From positions 1-46,316 of the forward strand of contig JALJEE010002989.1 in the NCBI GenBank assembly GCA_023231475.1: 46,316 bases of DNA. The letters run 5' to 3'. A program made the position numbers and the translations under genes. This stretch comes from Seison nebaliae. Lineage: Eukaryota > Rotifera > Pararotatoria > Seisonacea > Seisonidae. The notes beneath the pieces were generated by a model that ran no database searches, had not been told where the DNA came from, and worked only from the letters and a program-made list of their open reading frames with translations. Below, one piece after another: positions 23,155 to 34,874 of the stretch; the first letter of the stretch is position 1, and each line of letters begins with the position of its first letter.

Positions 23155-24472
23155 AATAATCTAATCTAGTCTGTAAGAAAAAGGAATTTAAAGTTTTCTA
23201 TTTCTCTAAATTTACGTGAATAATTTTTATTGACAATTTTTGAGAAGGTTTTAACGATCATCTCGAAAATATTAAATTGCCAATATAATCAAGATATCAA
23301 AAGAAATTAAATGAAAATAAATATGGTAAAATAAATAATATAAGAAATATCGAGAAAAAAAATCATTTGAATGATGTGCATGAATAGGTAAGTGAAAAGT
23401 ATATTATTCTATCTAGTAAACTATTTGAATCTGTCTACGCGCTATTTCCTTTCTCTCTTAAAAGGGGAAATGTGTACGAGAGAGCAGTTCTTCTTTTATT
23501 AAAGTCACTGAAGCGTCGTCGTGGTTGTAGTCGTTATTCAATCCTTTTTCCTTTTACGTACATACGGACACGTACACCAATCACTTTAAACTAATACGTG
23601 TTTTCAAACATTATCATATCAGTTAAGTTCTTTCGAGAAAGAAATGCATTGTCAAAACTTATCTAATTCAACATTGACATCGAATGATAATCAAAGTCTA
23701 ATAGAACAATGAGAACGATATGCTTAACATATTCTTCACTTTTCCAACTCAGCAGAAGTTTTAGCGAGACTCACTCCAAGTAAAAGGTTGTCGTGTTGAG
23801 TAATAGAATATTTAATTTATGTAAAATTTCGTCATTCATCAATGGTCATCACCATACGAAGATTTGTGTAGAAGAAATGAAAAGATAAATAATCTCAATT
23901 CAATAACAGATCGTCAGAGAAAGACTAATATGAGAAAAGTACTACAAAAATGAAATTTCAGTTTTCATCTATTAATTGTCTCATACATTTCTAATGACTT
24001 CACACACATATACACACGTCGATAGATCGAGGAAAATATGAATTTCAAATTATTATTCGAGGTCACTCACGAAAAATATTATCGAACATTTCAATCCAAC
24101 TTATCTTATTAAATGAACAATTATTACTAATACCGTTCGATATGAAAATAATTATCGATATTTGTTTTTCAAATTTCTTCATATTTTTCAAAAGACTTTT
24201 TTTTTAATTTTGTTTAGAAAGTATCGCTTAAAATTTTGTTTAGAAAGGCAGTAATTGTAATTCTTTCAGTTTCAATATCATACGATAGTTTTTTTTTAAT
24301 ATTTAATTTCAAATTAACAAAAATCCAATAAGAAATATCGTCGTTAAAACACATAATAGAAAAGAGTTGAGTGAAGAGAATGAATAAAAAACGATAAGAA
24401 TGAGGATGATAAAAAGAATGAGATAGTTTTTAATTCGAATGAATTAAGTGTAAAAAAGGAGAAACGAAGATG
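23155..24472. other. laminin promoter side and deubiquitinase 3' flank
   Basis: 1.3 kb of AT-rich DNA upstream of laminin gamma and downstream of the USP gene (both minus). A pyrimidine/purine-rich patch around 23450-23560 is the least AT-rich part and may be promoter. No ORF or RNA gene was supported. Confidence 0.45.
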
Positions 24473-27400
24473 TTATTCGCACTGATCACTGGAGTCGTAT
24501 TGTTTGAGAAATAGAGTTTTCTTCCGTTTCTTCTTCTTCGTCGAATTCGATGGTGAAGTAATGTTGGAAAAGGAGATATTTGTCGATTCATTTTGGATAG
24601 TTGGTGAAGTGGTGACTAGTGTCGTCATATTAGTCGTCATTGTCGTGGGGTTCATAGTGGTGGTAGTAGTGGTGAGAGTAGTTGTAGTTGGAGAAGTGAA
24701 AGATGAATTCTCTTTTTCATCCGAGTCAATTAATCGTCCGATTTGACTAACTGTCGTCCGATCGAATCCTTCACGTAATCGATAAAACAGAATATACGCT
24801 TGTGAATTTAACACTTGTTTCAATGGCACTATTAATACATTCAAATCATTGAAATGTAGCCAAACACCTATGAAGATGAAAATTTTAACGAAATAAAATA
24901 ATAAAAATTTTATTGAAAAAAATTGAAAAAAAAATAAACCTGCTTGCTGATGATAACAATATGTGGTGTAATGACCAGTCGTTTGACCTTTCCCATGATG
25001 AATGATAACTGCTCTCAAATCATAAATTGTCTGAGAAACTCGATCACTTCCTGGTTCGCAATGTTCTCGTATGTCAAGTACTGGTGGAAAAACGACTTTC
25101 GCGCAAATTTTCCCATTTGACCGAACCGACCAACTTTCAAGAGAAATAATTTTTAAAATTAATTAAATAAAAATAAACTTGAATCTTTTCAAATGTAAAC
25201 GAAGAATAACTGGTGGTGTCCTGACTAAGAGACGTTTAGCAACATACCGATTTGGATCGGAGCCTTGTTGATTTGATGAAATTGCAGAATCAATTCGAAC
25301 TTTCTTCGTTGGAACGTTCGACGATTTCTGTCGATTATTTCTCTTATTTTTATTCTTCTTTTTCTTCGACGGTTTTCGACGACGTCGATTTCGTCTCGAT
25401 CTGTATGACTCATCACTGTCACTTGTGGACAATTCATCTGGTGATAAAGGTCGTTCTTCATGATGTTCGATGATGTCATTGATGATGGGAATTGGAATTA
25501 GAATTGTTTCGAGAATTTTATTCTCTTCAATTTTATTTGGAATCTCCAAATTATTCTTTCCCAACTTTTCACAATTCTCACATTTATATGATGGAGTAAG
25601 TCGTTCCCATGCTGTGAAACATGTCAACATTTCACTTAGATAACAATAATCATCATTCAATTCGAGGACATATGATGGAGTTGTATAATTATAACAGTAA
25701 TTAGTAGCATGTGCTGATGAAATCTTCCCACCGGTTATATCAGACGTATTCCTCACATCTCCATTCTCTTTCATCATTGCACTTGCACATTGTACAGGTG
25801 AAAGTTGTCGTTGGATAGAATTATTCTCGTTCGATTTCGATGATCTCGTTCGACGACTTGTATGTTTGAATTTTTTCCCATTAGGAAAATTGAGAGAAAG
25901 ATCTTTGAATGGTTCCATCTGTACTGTACAGCAACCACAAACATTACATCTCAATCGGGAAGATAAAACGCCGGAGAAACATTGATCGATCAACGATGGC
26001 ACTGGTAACGAAAATTGTTCCGTTAATTCCAACTCCACTAAATGACATAATTCCATCATAAATTCATGAGCATCCTGTTGATGACCACATTGGAAATGGT
26101 CCATCTTCTTCCAAATTAACGATACCAAATCCTGAGGAGCGATATTGATAGTAGCCAATTTTATTCCATTATGTATCGTCGTTCTCATCGAATCATCATT
26201 CGTTTCAACGTCGACATTATCTGTAATTGAAAAATTAATAATTTCCAGAAAAAGTTTTTGAAATTTTCGAAAAATAATTTTTGAAAAATATTTTTGAATA
26301 TAATTCTCAGAAAAAAATTGTTATAAATTATGAAAATTTACAAAAATAAAATTTTCATTCATAAAAAAAATCGAAGAAATAAAATTTTATAATTTTCATT
26401 ATAATTATATAATTTAAATTTCATTATAAAAAACAAACCTGTTTTTAGAGGATATCCGACAGCTAAACGACTAGCATCCGGTCGCAATCGTATAGGTGAC
26501 GCTGGAGGAGATATGGTTGTTGGTTGAGTTTCAGTCGAATCATTTTCCGGTACGTCAACCTGCAACGCCCCAACATTCATTTTTAATCGACAAATCGGAG
26601 AAAGATTCGATACTAAATTCTCATCGAAATCCCACAACTCTCGACAGAGTCGTTGAATACAAATCGCTAATCTACAGGAACAAATTAGTGAAATCAGTTA
26701 AATAATTAAACGATTCGTTGGAATTAAATTGATCTGGAGAATGTTTAGGATTTCGATTCAATGGTAATTGATTGATCAATTGATAGAATTCGGGGAGATG
26801 ACATAACGATTGTAGAATGCTGTTTAGGAAGCAAGTATTGCCAAGATTGGATAATCCTTTCACTCCGATCAGATTATTAGTATCGAATGAAGGAATAATT
26901 GATGACATATCGAACGATTGTTCAATATCAGATGAAGTGTTAGAATTGTTAATAGATAAAGAATTCTTTCTCGATTCCTGTTCTTTCCTTTTATTCGAAC
27001 TATTTCGTTCATTATTTGATTTGGATGAACTTCCACAATTGGTGGTGGTAAGACGACCAGATTTATTTCGATTATTCTTCTTCATTCGTCCATGTGATGT
27101 TCGAGATGATGATGAGAGTGAAGATGATTTTGTCTTGGATGATTTTTTCAATCTCTTCTCTTCAGGTGAGGGAATTGGTTCTTCTTTCTTTGTATCGAAT
27201 ATAACCGGTTTATTTTCATCAGAGACGATGTTCTGATGAATTTTCATAATTTCCTCATAAAACATCTCCTTTTGGGTAGATTGATATGAAGAAAAATCAT
27301 CGATCAAATTTTCCATATTCTCTTCGTCATTCTCTTGAATTGGAATTGTTTCATTTCCATCAATATCACCGTTCTCGTTATTCCACACTTGTTCCTCATT

Positions 27401-27850
27401 CATTTCATTTCTTTCTTCGTGTCCAGTAAATAAATCCATAAAATTCACAGCGTCCACATTTGGTCGATTGGAAATTTCCCGATTCTGAGAGTTAAATTCC
27501 AATTGCATTCTCAATTTATAACGACGATAAGCAGATAAATCGAGTGGAAAAGAGCGCGAACATTCATTCTCTAACAAGAGATTATTGAAACCGGATGAAT
27601 CCGAATCCGTATCTTTCAACGACGGCGACACTTGAAACAATTCGATCTCTTCCTCCTTCTCTTCAAACAACAATCCGCCTTCATTTCCATTTCCTTCCAC
27701 AATCTCATTCCCAAATGGTTCGTCTGAACGTTCGCCTCTCATCGCTTCATTTGACGCACTACTCGACGACGTTTGGATACGGGGTAAGCGAATGCGGATT
27801 TTGGTTGGAGTAATACACTCCGAACTGGCAACCTCAATTTTCCGTGGCAT
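24473..27850 (-). CDS. ubiquitin carboxyl-terminal hydrolase, USP44/USP49 type
   Basis: Five exons (26712-27850, 26439-26671, 25179-26220, 24940-25133, 24473-24867) give 1000 residues. USP44/49 remove ubiquitin, mainly from nuclear substrates such as histone H2B and Cdc20 complexes (family knowledge). Seen: a 325-residue acidic/Ser-rich N-terminus, the Cys box GLSNLGNTCFLNSILQSLCH (nucleophile about Cys340), QQDAHEFMMELCHLVE, a zinc-ribbon pair (LRCNVCG and YKCENCEKLG), LRLHLKRFNWSVRSNGKI, and the His box DLRAVIIHHGKGQTTGHYTT (about His859) followed by VWLHFND. LKRFxWS and HHGKGxxxGHYTxYCY fit USP44/49 better than USP3. A basic insert (RRNRRRRKPSKKKKNKNKRN) splits the fold. No zinc-finger UBP domain is visible at the N-terminus, unlike vertebrate relatives. 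The C-terminal tail is Thr-rich and ends basic. Confidence 0.88.
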
Positions 27851-28390
27851 CTCACATCAATTCCATGAAAAGAAAAGTGTCGGACAAATGGAAATCGAAT
27901 CGAAATTTCTATTTTAAAGAATTCCTACTTATAAGTAATGTGAAAAATGGAAAATGTTTTTATTTAAATTCAATTCACTTTATTATCAAAAATTTCTGTC
28001 TTTTTCTTATCCGGAAAATAAAATATAAAATAAATAATTCATCTATTCTTCTCCCTCATTCTCGGATGAAAACAATGGGATTATGTGGAAATGTTTATTA
28101 TAAATTTTATATCAATTCTATTACGCTCTAATATTAATTCCATCAACGAATCAGTTTTCTGATATATCCCATCAGGTTCTATGTAAGCCATTCATCTATC
28201 CCTCCTTCATTACACTTAATTCCTTAAAAAAAACATGAAAAATTTAAACATTTAGCTTCATCGTCGGAAAGTACCTTATATTATTCCGTTGAGAAACCGC
28301 CAAATTTCAGTTTATTTTCAAAGATAAAAATCTATTCAAATTTTTATCTTTGACTAAAAGAACACGAGGATAAAACTAAAATTTTTAAAA
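27851..28390. other. spacer between USP promoter and BCAT 3' end
   Basis: 540 bp of AT-rich DNA. Both flanking genes are on the minus strand, so it holds the USP promoter and the BCAT 3' UTR. A plus-strand frame at 27844-28131 is a chance reading without motifs. Confidence 0.45.
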
Positions 28391-29943
28391 TTATTTCGAT
28401 ATCGAAACTGATTTCATCGATTCTTTCACTTTCATAAAATCCAGTTTTTCTATCGGCATCGTCCAACCATCTTTCTCTTTACGGCCATACTGGAATGAAT
28501 TAATTAAATTAAAATTAGAAAATTTAAGGAAAATTTTTGAACTTGAATATCGGTAATTTCTGTAAGTAATTGATTCATTATACCCTTGTCATTCTTATTT
28601 ACAGGAATTGAATGGAATTTGCCACGATAAAGAATTTTTTCGATTGGACAGACGACACAGGCTGTCCCCGCACCAAACATCTCATGTACTCGATTCTCAT
28701 TAATTCCTTTAATTAATTCGCCCATTGTTATTCTCGATTCAGAAATTTTGAAATCAAATAAATTCTTCGCCAATTCCAGAATCGATGCTCTCGTCACTCC
28801 AGGTAAGATTAGACCATCTAATGGAGGAGTGACCAATTCCTTTTCTATTCATTCATATTTCAATCAAATATTCATTCAAATCAATTACTAACGTCCTTTT
28901 TCATTCGTCCAATAAATAAATAAGTTCATTGCTCCTACTTCTGTAATAAACTCTTTTTTTCCGTACAACCATAAGACTTGATCACAATTCTGTTGTACGG
29001 CCTGCGTCTGAATATCGATGGTTGGAGCGTAATTACTTAAAAGAGAAATTATCGGAGTATATTAATTTAAAGGTGAACCATCCCATTTTGAAACTGCCGG
29101 TACCACCTTCAGCAGCTCTCACATACTTTGGTTCAGCGAGTAAACTAATTGGATTGAAACCTTTTTTGTAATATGCACCAACTGGACCAGTGGCAATGTA
29201 TAATAGTGCTTTATTACTTTTCGTCACACACAATCTTTCCTATAATACAATACTAATATTTAACTAAAAGATAAATGAACTCTAAACTTCTACTCCCATC
29301 AATACCGGTCGAATATAAAGCGAAGAATTTTTTGACGACGGAACAAATTGATGATCGATTCCCACCAGAATTTTCAAACATTCCAAAATTTCATTCTCAT
29401 CAAAAGTCTTTCAAGAGAATTCAATTTCGAATTATCTTTTATAAAAATTTAACTGGCAATGACGATCGTAAAGCGGTACGATTCATTCGACTAAAATTCA
29501 TATCTGGTCGAAATAACTGAATATCATCATTGGTGGTTCGATAAGCTTTCATTCCTTCGAATAACTTCAATGAAACAATAATAAATTTACATCAAAAATT
29601 AATGTAAAACTTCAATGGCATAATGGAAGACTTTGGCACCAGGATGAATATTAAAATTTGCCAACGGAAAAATTGCTGGTTTCGACCATCCACTCAAATT
29701 ATTCCAACCGGCCACCAACATATGAGAAGAAAATGCTTCACCAAACGCTACATTCTCTACATTATAATTATTTTTAGCTTTCGTATTCAAATTAATCGAC
29801 AGATCTCTAGCTCGAAATGATTCGAAATCATTCGTTCCCGAATCACAAATCGACGATACATCAATCGACGAATAGCGAATAGAACGTAGCGATGTTAAAT
29901 TAAATCGAAATAAATTAGAAGTTGATTGAAGAAACTTACTCAT
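28391..29943 (-). CDS. BCAT: branched-chain amino acid aminotransferase, probably mitochondrial
   Basis: Seven exons (29611-29943, 29454-29564, 29288-29407, 29079-29239, 28893-29035, 28543-28844, 28391-28489) give 422 residues. The PLP enzyme interconverts leucine, isoleucine and valine with their 2-oxo acids. Seen: [78 protein letters not shown] with the Schiff-base Lys (Lys239), [37 protein letters not shown] and [16 protein letters not shown] with the redox CxxC of animal BCATs. The N-terminus ([20 protein letters not shown]) is basic, hydroxylated and acid-free, as in a mitochondrial presequence. The ATG at 29943 is used because the longer frame starts at a TTG. Two Cys changes near the active Lys (KMGC for KLGG) are host-lineage variation. 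Confidence 0.94.
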
Positions 29944-30942
29944 TCTTTCCAAAAAAGAAAATTATAATGAATTTTTATTAGGAAAAATAAATTTATTTCC
30001 ATTAGAAAAAAGTACAAAAATAAATGTATTTCTATTCAAAACATTAGAGAAAGAAATTTGCCACTCCTTTTGCATGAAAATATATAGTAAATTCTCTATC
30101 GATTTATTACAAGATTTTTATGTGATGTTATAAATTCTGCTTTACACAATATGTCTTCTCATTATTTTTAAAATAAATTCATCTAAACTTTCGTCTTTTC
30201 ATAATATTTTCTGTGTTTTCTTAAATCTAAAAAGTTAGCTAAAATATTGAAACTTGTATGTTTTCTGCGATTCGAATTACTACTAAATAATCTTGAAAAA
30301 ATATTAAGAGATGGAAAGAAATAAGATTTAGTATGGGAGTGTAGGAGAAAAAGTTCAATGCGTATCTCGAATGAAGGGACTATAGCAGAATAAGCCTAGA
30401 AAAATTGATTTGCGTCTTCCCAAACAAGTTAAGTTTTCGTGTTTTGTAAACTTCTATTTTCTAAGACGTTTTTTAATCATAATCTTTTCTTCTTTAGAAG
30501 ATCTAAAAGGGAATTGATTGTGTCAAATTAATGGATAATTCTGTAAAATTGAAAGGAAGTGAATATTTGAAGAAAAAGAATAATGTTTAACCAAATTCCT
30601 TCCATTATTTCGTTTATCAGATTTTCATGGTCCAACATTTTTAATGAACAAATCAAATGGAACAATTCTTCTCATTATTTTTGAGAGCTGAAATAGATCA
30701 ACATAAAAGAGTATAATATCGATGAAAATAAAGAAATTTTTTTTTTATAATGGAAATATTCAGATAGAGTTTGACTAATAATAATGATAATAATCTTGAA
30801 AAATAAGATGATATTGAAAAAGATATCATTCGATTAATCGTCTAAAATTTTCAAGAAAAACGAATAAAATTTAAATTAAGAAGAAAAAATTTTCCCCAAA
30901 TTGAAATGATTTTCCAGAATTGAGTCAGAAATTTCTTTCTTT
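29944..30942. other. BCAT promoter and CREBZF 3' flank
   Basis: 1 kb of AT-rich DNA between two minus-strand genes. No open frame of interest, RNA gene or mobile element was recognised. Confidence 0.45.
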
Positions 30943-31953
30943 TCATTTGGAATTAATTGGAAATTTTATACGATCATTATCGTTCTTTTGTGAACATTGT
31001 TGGCAGAATTCGAGTGAGACACATTTCTTCTTGATGTGGACACAAATTCCGTGATTGTCTGTTGTAGATGAATTTGAATTGATGGAACGTTTCTTGTTTG
31101 ATGATTCCGTCAACGGTTTTGAAGATTTTTTCAGTTTAGTGAAATTGTCATTTATGGTTTGAGTGGTGGTAAGAATGGAGGAAGTTGATTGGGTTGGCAT
31201 TTGTAATTTTTGAATAACTGAAGAAATATGACTATCATTTAAAATGATACTCTCCAGATAAATGATTCGTTCTCTCATTTCTTTCTCTTTCAATTCGCAA
31301 GCGATTTTCGACTGTTTCAATTGATCATTTTCTGTTTCTAAATATCGTACATTCTCCTCCAAATTCTTTATGTACATCTTCTTCCTTTCGCGATTCTCCC
31401 GCGCAACAACTGCATTCTTCGACATACATTTGGCAGCGGTGAGTGGTGATGATCTTTTTCTTTTATTCGAATCGTTATAATTATTATTATTATCATCAGA
31501 ATGATGATACTGTCTCCTACTACTACAATAAGGATCATCATTCAATTCATTAGATTTATCACAATGAGCAGTATTACTAACAATTATCGAATGAGAGAAT
31601 TTCTTATTATTTTTTCTATTAACAACAGAAGGAGATGGAGGAGAATGATGACTATCCTGATCAAATGACTCTGTCAAATGACGACGATGCAAATAATTTT
31701 CGTCACTTTCATCAATCATCACTTCCGATTTTGGTCGATATCGATTCAAACTCACCAAACTACGTATTTGCTTCGATATCATCGCATCCTCTTCACCGTC
31801 CGTGTTCGAACTCGTATCGAACATCTGGAGATCATCTTCTGATAATACGGAGGATGCAGTCGTGGGCGAATAACTATAATATAATTCTTCGTCTAACTGA
31901 TTTAATTGATTGAGATTAATTGATTCCATTTTCTTCAACTTGCCCAGCGACAT
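30943..31953 (-). CDS. CREBZF: bZIP transcription factor, CREBZF (Zhangfei)-like
   Basis: Single 336-codon frame. Residues 1-160 are acidic and Ser/Asp-rich, as in an activation region. A basic region follows (NKRKRSSPLTAAKCMSKNAV then VARENRERKKMYIKNLEE, about 163-200), then a leucine zipper running to about 235. The C-terminal 40 residues contain GICVHIKKKCVSLEFCQQC, matching the C-terminal Cys motif of vertebrate CREBZF (GVCLHV...VSVEFCSAC). That motif separates it from ATF6, XBP1 and CREBL2, which I considered. Vertebrate CREBZF represses or tunes HCF-1, p53 and stress-response transcription; the mite role is not known. An alternative start at the second Met (MESINLNQ) would lose eight residues. 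Divergent from UQCRQ. Confidence 0.8.
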   Translation of the reverse strand: MSLGKLKKMESINLNQLNQLDEELYYSYSPTTASSVLSEDDLQMFDTSSNTDGEEDAMISKQIRSLVSLNRYRPKSEVMIDESDENYLHRRHLTESFDQDSHHSPPSPSVVNRKNNKKFSHSIIVSNTAHCDKSNELNDDPYCSSRRQYHHSDDNNNNYNDSNKRKRSSPLTAAKCMSKNAVVARENRERKKMYIKNLEENVRYLETENDQLKQSKIACELKEKEMRERIIYLESIILNDSHISSVIQKLQMPTQSTSSILTTTQTINDNFTKLKKSSKPLTESSNKKRSINSNSSTTDNHGICVHIKKKCVSLEFCQQCSQKNDNDRIKFPINSK

Positions 31954-32544
31954 TAATGTTCAAAGGAAATGTTGACGAAAAAAATTTCCGACCTAAAATT
32001 ATGACGTTATCGTAAAAAACAATTTCATAATTCTTATTAACACCATCCAACTCAGTTATGACCCTTACAAATGTATGTTCTTGTTTAATATTCAAGCTTT
32101 ATTGGTTAATTGGGTAATGAATCATTCTTTACAATCGCACCCTTTTTATTTATGTTTACTCTTAAGTTTATCCATTCCGTTTTGCATGCCATATTTTTCC
32201 CATGTACATAAGAACAAAATAGGAATTTAAATAAATTTAAAATAGTCAATATGAATTTTGTTCCATTCAATTTATTGAATTCTCAAAGAAAATTAGTTTT
32301 GCTAATTTTAAAAATTAAGCTTTTATTACAAATTTAATACACTTTAACGTCTTAAATTGGGAATTTCTTATTTTATGAAGAATTTTTTGGAATTGCTTAG
32401 GATTTTTCACTATGAATTATAATAGACATAAGCTAAGAAATCATTAAAATTATTTCAAAATATTTTAGAATATGAAAATATTTAAATTTCAAATTTTAAG
32501 CCTAATATATTTTGGAATATAGTTCGCTGCTTCAATTATCAAAA
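31954..32544. other. divergent promoter region
   Basis: 590 bp between the CREBZF start (-) and the UQCRQ start (+). AT-rich, with no supported feature. A stretch around 32090-32210 is slightly less AT-rich. Confidence 0.45.
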
Positions 32545-32867
32545 ATGCGATTCACTAAATTTTTGAGAGGTGATGCATTTGGCAATTTGAATACCGACAT
32601 CCGACGCCAAGTGACGCATCATATTTCCCAACATGAAGTTACTCTTCTTCCTATCGTTAATTTGTCAAATATATTTCCTTAAAGGGACGTGTTTTAGCTA
32701 CTGTCCATCCTTTCAATTACCTGAGAAATCTTGCCCGGAGAATGTTATTCATCGCACCCCCATTTATTTTCATGTACATGGTACGTGATTGGGCAATCAA
32801 GGAGAATACTCGATTGAACAGAAAGCAGCCAGGACAATTTGATAATGAGTCTCCAGACGAGGAATAA
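32545..32867 (+). CDS. UQCRQ: cytochrome b-c1 complex subunit 8 (QP-C)
   Basis: Two exons (32545-32637 and 32685-32867, 47-bp GTTACT...AAAG intron, phase 0) give 91 residues (human 82). This small respiratory complex III subunit sits in the mitochondrial inner membrane beside cytochrome b. Seen: AFGNLNTDIRRQVTHHIS matching the family FGNLxxxRHxISYSLS, LRNLARRMLFIAPPFIFMYM with the single membrane helix, and VRDWAIKENTRLNRKQPGQF matching the TWGxxEFExSKRKNPAAY end. It is easy to miss because each exon is under 200 bp. Its stop lies 91 bp from that of the convergent RMI2-like gene. Confidence 0.85.
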
Positions 32868-32958
32868 ACATAAAACTTTTATTTTTTCAGAAATATTTAG
32901 AATAATAAATCAATTTCTTCTTATTTCTTACAAATCTTGATTTATTTTTTGAAAAAAA

Positions 32959-33366
32959 TTACTGAAGATATTTAAGAAATTCTTTTTGTTCTTTAATTTC
33001 GTTTGACCATAATCGGTTTTCACCAATCAACGGTTGTAATCGAACAAGACGATATTTCTTAGAATCGATTTTTTTCACAATTACCGAAACATATTGCTCC
33101 AATAGTTTGTCGCGATTGACTAGTGATGACATTGTGAATTTGTCGAAATTCTCAATAATTATACAATCAGTTTCATCTTCTACTGTCATTTCATTCTTAT
33201 CTTTAAGAAACTGGTTTTTTGGAAAAACGTTTTATAATAAAAATTCAAAATGTTGATAAGAAAAATTTTTAACTGAAATTATCCTTCCTTCTAGCCAAAA
33301 CGTTTCGGGATGATATAACCTTTCATTAAATTCGATTTCATCAATAAAACATTTAATGGAAATCAT
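32959..33366 (-). CDS. RMI2-like single OB-fold protein
   Basis: Two exons (33274-33366 and 32959-33210, 63-bp intron, phase 0) give 114 residues. The order ETFWLEGRIIS, then TVEDETDCIIIENFDKF, then LEQYVSVIVKKIDSKKYRLV, then RLQPLIGENRLWSNEIKEQK follows the human RMI2 pattern (AVWMQGRVV, LRDPSGDFSVRGLERV, KYVMVMGVV, AVKMTDLSDN). RMI2 is an OB-fold subunit of the BLM-TopoIIIalpha-RMI complex that dissolves recombination intermediates. Identity is by pattern, not strong sequence match; another small OB protein such as TEN1 is the main alternative. It begins 53 bp after the stop of the Ly6 gene on the same strand, leaving almost no room for its own promoter. Confidence 0.55.
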
Positions 33367-33419
33367 GTTTATTGGGAATATTTGCAGAAATTTTTATTAA
33401 GAAATTTATTTGGCTTAAA

Positions 33420-33999
33420 TTAGAATGAGAAGCAAATGACGTTGATCAGATTGAAAGAGAGAAATAAGAGAATAGAAATCGATCCATTTATAGTAGTCGA
33501 TGCATTGCACAAATCTTCATCGCAACAATAATTGAGAACTTGATTCAATGACGTGTCATTGCTAGCGCAATTTGATTCAGGGAATGTTGAAGCACAAGTT
33601 CGAGTTACTAATCTTCGTTCAGTTTTCGATTCTGGACTTTCTTTATAAACCGACACAGTTTTCTATTTTTAAAAATAATTTATATTTTGTAAATTTCAAA
33701 AAAAAATTAACTTGACAAGAATAATAACAAATTTCCGTTTTTAATTTTTTATATTTCTTCTCACAAAGTCCGTCGTCTGTCGAATCGGCACAGACGTAAC
33801 ATAATCGACTTTTTGATGCTCGTTCGTTGATAAGAGAAACACGCTTCTCAAATCGACCTATGTCTCTTATTCGAGCTTTCTCCAATAAAACTGGACGGAT
33901 ATCTTCGTGATAATTTGGAGTGACTCCGTTTAATTGAAGAGATTTTTTCACATTAACTATAAGAATTGAGAAGAGTAACAGAAGTATTTTTTCATTCAT
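33420..33999 (-). CDS. second Ly6/three-finger GPI-anchored protein
   Basis: Two exons (33712-33999 and 33420-33662, 49-bp intron, phase 0) give 176 residues. Start at ATG 33999 gives the signal peptide NEKILLLLFSILIVNVKKS; the open frame upstream to 34194 is ignored because it lacks one. A 55-residue charged linker precedes the Ly6 domain (RLCYVCADSTDDGLCEKKY, TEICYYSCQ, TRTCASTF, NCAS), which ends in YCCDEDLCNAS, the classic CCxxDxCN. The final 24 residues are hydrophobic (ISILLFLSFNLINVICFSF), suiting GPI anchoring near NGS. It is not a recent duplicate of the 5037-5589 protein: the cysteine spacing and terminal motif differ. Confidence 0.78.
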
Positions 34000-34874
34000 C
34001 CTTATAGTTTTTGAAGAGTTCAGTAATTTTATTGATGTTCCAAAGAAAAAAACGATTGAGAAGGAGAAAAATAAATAAAATAAAAATTCTTCTGTTTTAT
34101 TTGATGTAATGTAACGGGAACGAAAAGATAGATAAGAAAGAAGACGACAGATTCTTCTTGGAATGACATTGATCCTCTCCAATTCTGTAAACATATCAAC
34201 TTCATTGATTCTTCTTCATATTATATTCCTCCACTTCCATTGTAAACTGATTATTTATGCAAATGAGTGTCGTTCTCTCTCATAACATCGAATTCTGATT
34301 CAGTTCGATCGAATATGTATTGGATGACATAATGTTGATTACGAAGGTAAAAGTCTCATTAGAACAACAGAATATTCCGGAAAATATATGAATAACATTT
34401 ATTTTACACTTCTTCAACTCGATCAAACATTAGAAGCGATACTAAGAAAATATAACTGTTTTGTCCGTTAGTTCCAATATATTTTCCAATATAAAACAAA
34501 TATATGAAAATTTGATGGTAATTTTCAAAAAATTGGAAAGGAAGATTATTGTTTAATTCTTGTTTTGGACGAAGTTGAAACATTTAAAGTATCAAAATCG
34601 ATGTTGATCTTTTTATTTCATCGGCAATGATGTCATTCGTCGACATAATGATGAGCGTAAATGTATGAATTATTATATATATATTATATATTATGTTAAC
34701 ATAATAAAAGATAAAAAAAATATTGTTGACATCTAACTTGATCCATAAGAAACACATTAACTGGCAACAAAAATTTAATTATCATTATTTAAAATTTGAA
34801 TTTTTCTCAACTGAAGTGAACAATTTCGTGGTATTATAATGCGTATAATTATTTTTAATACACAAAATTATGCG
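34000..34874. other. spacer with Ly6 promoter and receptor 3' flank
   Basis: 875 bp of AT-rich DNA; 34660-34700 is almost pure AT with alternating TATA. No ORF beyond the 5' extension of the Ly6 frame, and no RNA gene, was supported. Confidence 0.45.

Noticed and set aside
30943-31953. XBP1 or ATF6-type bZIP
   Set aside because: The basic region and especially the C-terminal CVHIK...SLEFCQQC motif match CREBZF; there is no membrane helix or IRE1-type splice hairpin in the single exon.
34000-34194. Ly6 gene starting at 34194
   Set aside because: The upstream extension contains no signal peptide at its start, whereas ATG 33999 gives a perfect one.
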